Shown: positions 63,445 through 64,000 of the stretch, one piece after another
Numbering within the stretch: the stretch's first letter is position 1
Layout: the number at the start of each line of letters is the position of its first letter
Assembly: GCF_007971525.1 (NCBI RefSeq)
Contig: NZ_CP042437.1
Location: forward strand, 3,162,001 to 3,226,000
Reading direction: 5' to 3'
Length of the DNA: 64,000 bases
Origin: Mucilaginibacter ginsenosidivorax
Lineage (GTDB): Bacteria > Bacteroidota > Bacteroidia > Sphingobacteriales > Sphingobacteriaceae
The notes under the pieces: generated by a model
What the model saw: only the letters and a program-made list of their open reading frames with translations
What the model was told of the DNA's origin: nothing
Database searches by the model: none
Made by a program: the position numbers and the translations under genes

Positions 63445-64000
63445 ATGTTAAATACAGAACAGCTTCGGCCTATTTTAGAGAATAAATACAACCGCGATGA
63501 TTGGTACAAAATTCTGAGGCAAAACTTTAATGTAGATGTATTAAGAGATAATCCTCCTCCAATAATAGCAGTTACAGGAAATGAATTTAATGCCATTGCC
63601 TATGAACTAGGCGAATTTGATACTACAGATGGATTTAAAGTTGGTATCTATGAGGTTGATGTACCTGGAGTTAAGCAGATCTATCGCAATAAAGTTGGTT
63701 TACGCAAATTGCTTCAAAACGTTTATACCACCACCGTTGACGCTGCATTAATAGTTTTCACCCAAGGCGATAAGTGGCGGTTTAGCTATGTTAGTGAAGT
63801 AACAACACGTAATCCTGATACCGGAATACGTGAAAGCATTAAAACAGATGCTAAGCGTTATACCTACCTTTTTGGAAAAAACGAAAAAGCTAAAACAGCT
63901 GCCGACCGTTTTTCAAACATTCAACAGGGAGATATTATAGGTGGTAAGGGCACAACCCTGAAAGGCCTTCAGGATACCTTTAACGTTGAAAAAATGTCAA
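63445..64000 (+). CDS. Type II (Eco57I-type) restriction-methylase, 5' part (partial)
   Basis: A 185-codon open frame from ATG 63445 runs off the right edge without a stop. It starts MLNTEQLRPILENKYNRDDW. Conserved features of the N-terminal domain of Eco57I-type restriction-modification proteins are present: KVGIYEVDVPG, NKVGLRKLLQNVYTTTVDA, DKWRFSYVSE and KRYTYLFGKNEKAKTAADRF. The methylase motifs should lie to the right of the window. The gene follows the helicase by 7 bases. Confidence 0.75.
   Translation, partial: MLNTEQLRPILENKYNRDDWYKILRQNFNVDVLRDNPPPIIAVTGNEFNAIAYELGEFDTTDGFKVGIYEVDVPGVKQIYRNKVGLRKLLQNVYTTTVDAALIVFTQGDKWRFSYVSEVTTRNPDTGIRESIKTDAKRYTYLFGKNEKAKTAADRFSNIQQGDIIGGKGTTLKGLQDTFNVEKMS

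Overview
The window looks like a chromosomal segment from a Sphingobacteriaceae bacterium (phylum Bacteroidota), most likely Mucilaginibacter or a close relative. This is inferred from the gene families, the long Ala/Glu/Lys-rich tail on ribosomal protein S16, the lack of Shine-Dalgarno sequences, and TAnnTTTG-type -7 promoter elements. The moderate-GC housekeeping genes alternate with short AT-rich accessory blocks, and many dispersed palindromic repeats sit in the gaps. No rRNA, intact tRNA or CRISPR array was seen.

Layout. 0.0-9.5 kb: a partial gene, a membrane-protein/histidine-kinase/response-regulator operon, a radical SAM protein, DUF2809, a zinc-ribbon/Nif3 pair, a TM2 protein, glnS and a lipoprotein amidase. 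9.5-18.1 kb is an accessory region. It holds three copies of a ~310-bp structured repeat with gene fragments, a PLD/DEAD/DUF3427 helicase coupled to a NUDIX hydrolase and a frameshifted zinc-ribbon gene, a HicB/HicA-like pair between 31-bp perfect direct repeats, and an orphan membrane protein. 18.1-30.9 kb: a repeat-rich gap, murF (which carries an in-frame repeat insertion), a GIY-YIG gene between two palindromic repeats, rimM and rpsP, a 5'-nucleotidase, a multi-PAS protein, tex, a lipoprotein, an SGNH hydrolase and a P1 peptidase.

31.0-46.7 kb: prolyl oligopeptidase, a beta-barrel protein, an AraC regulator, small secreted proteins, prfA, a sulfite-oxidase-like protein, a MazF-type toxin-antitoxin pair and a complete tripartite RND efflux operon. 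46.7-55.4 kb: a repeat-rich gap with a frameshifted phnA/yjdM-like gene, pdhB, DUF4153, EcsC, a 2-hydroxyacid dehydrogenase, greA, a HIT protein, and a universal stress protein and a flavin-type oxidase that share a CRP/FNR-like operator sequence.

55.6-64.0 kb looks like a defence island. It opens with a long palindrome and a tRNA-3'-end-like sequence. Leftward lies a tightly coupled four-gene cassette: HARE-HTH/PD-(D/E)XK nuclease, unknown 231-aa protein, DarT-like ADP-ribosyltransferase, DUF6939-like protein. Rightward, and divergent from it, lie a PLD/SNF2 helicase and the start of an Eco57I-type restriction-methylase gene that runs off the window. The DarT-like cassette, which has no DarG macrodomain partner in view, is the best candidate here for an undescribed system.
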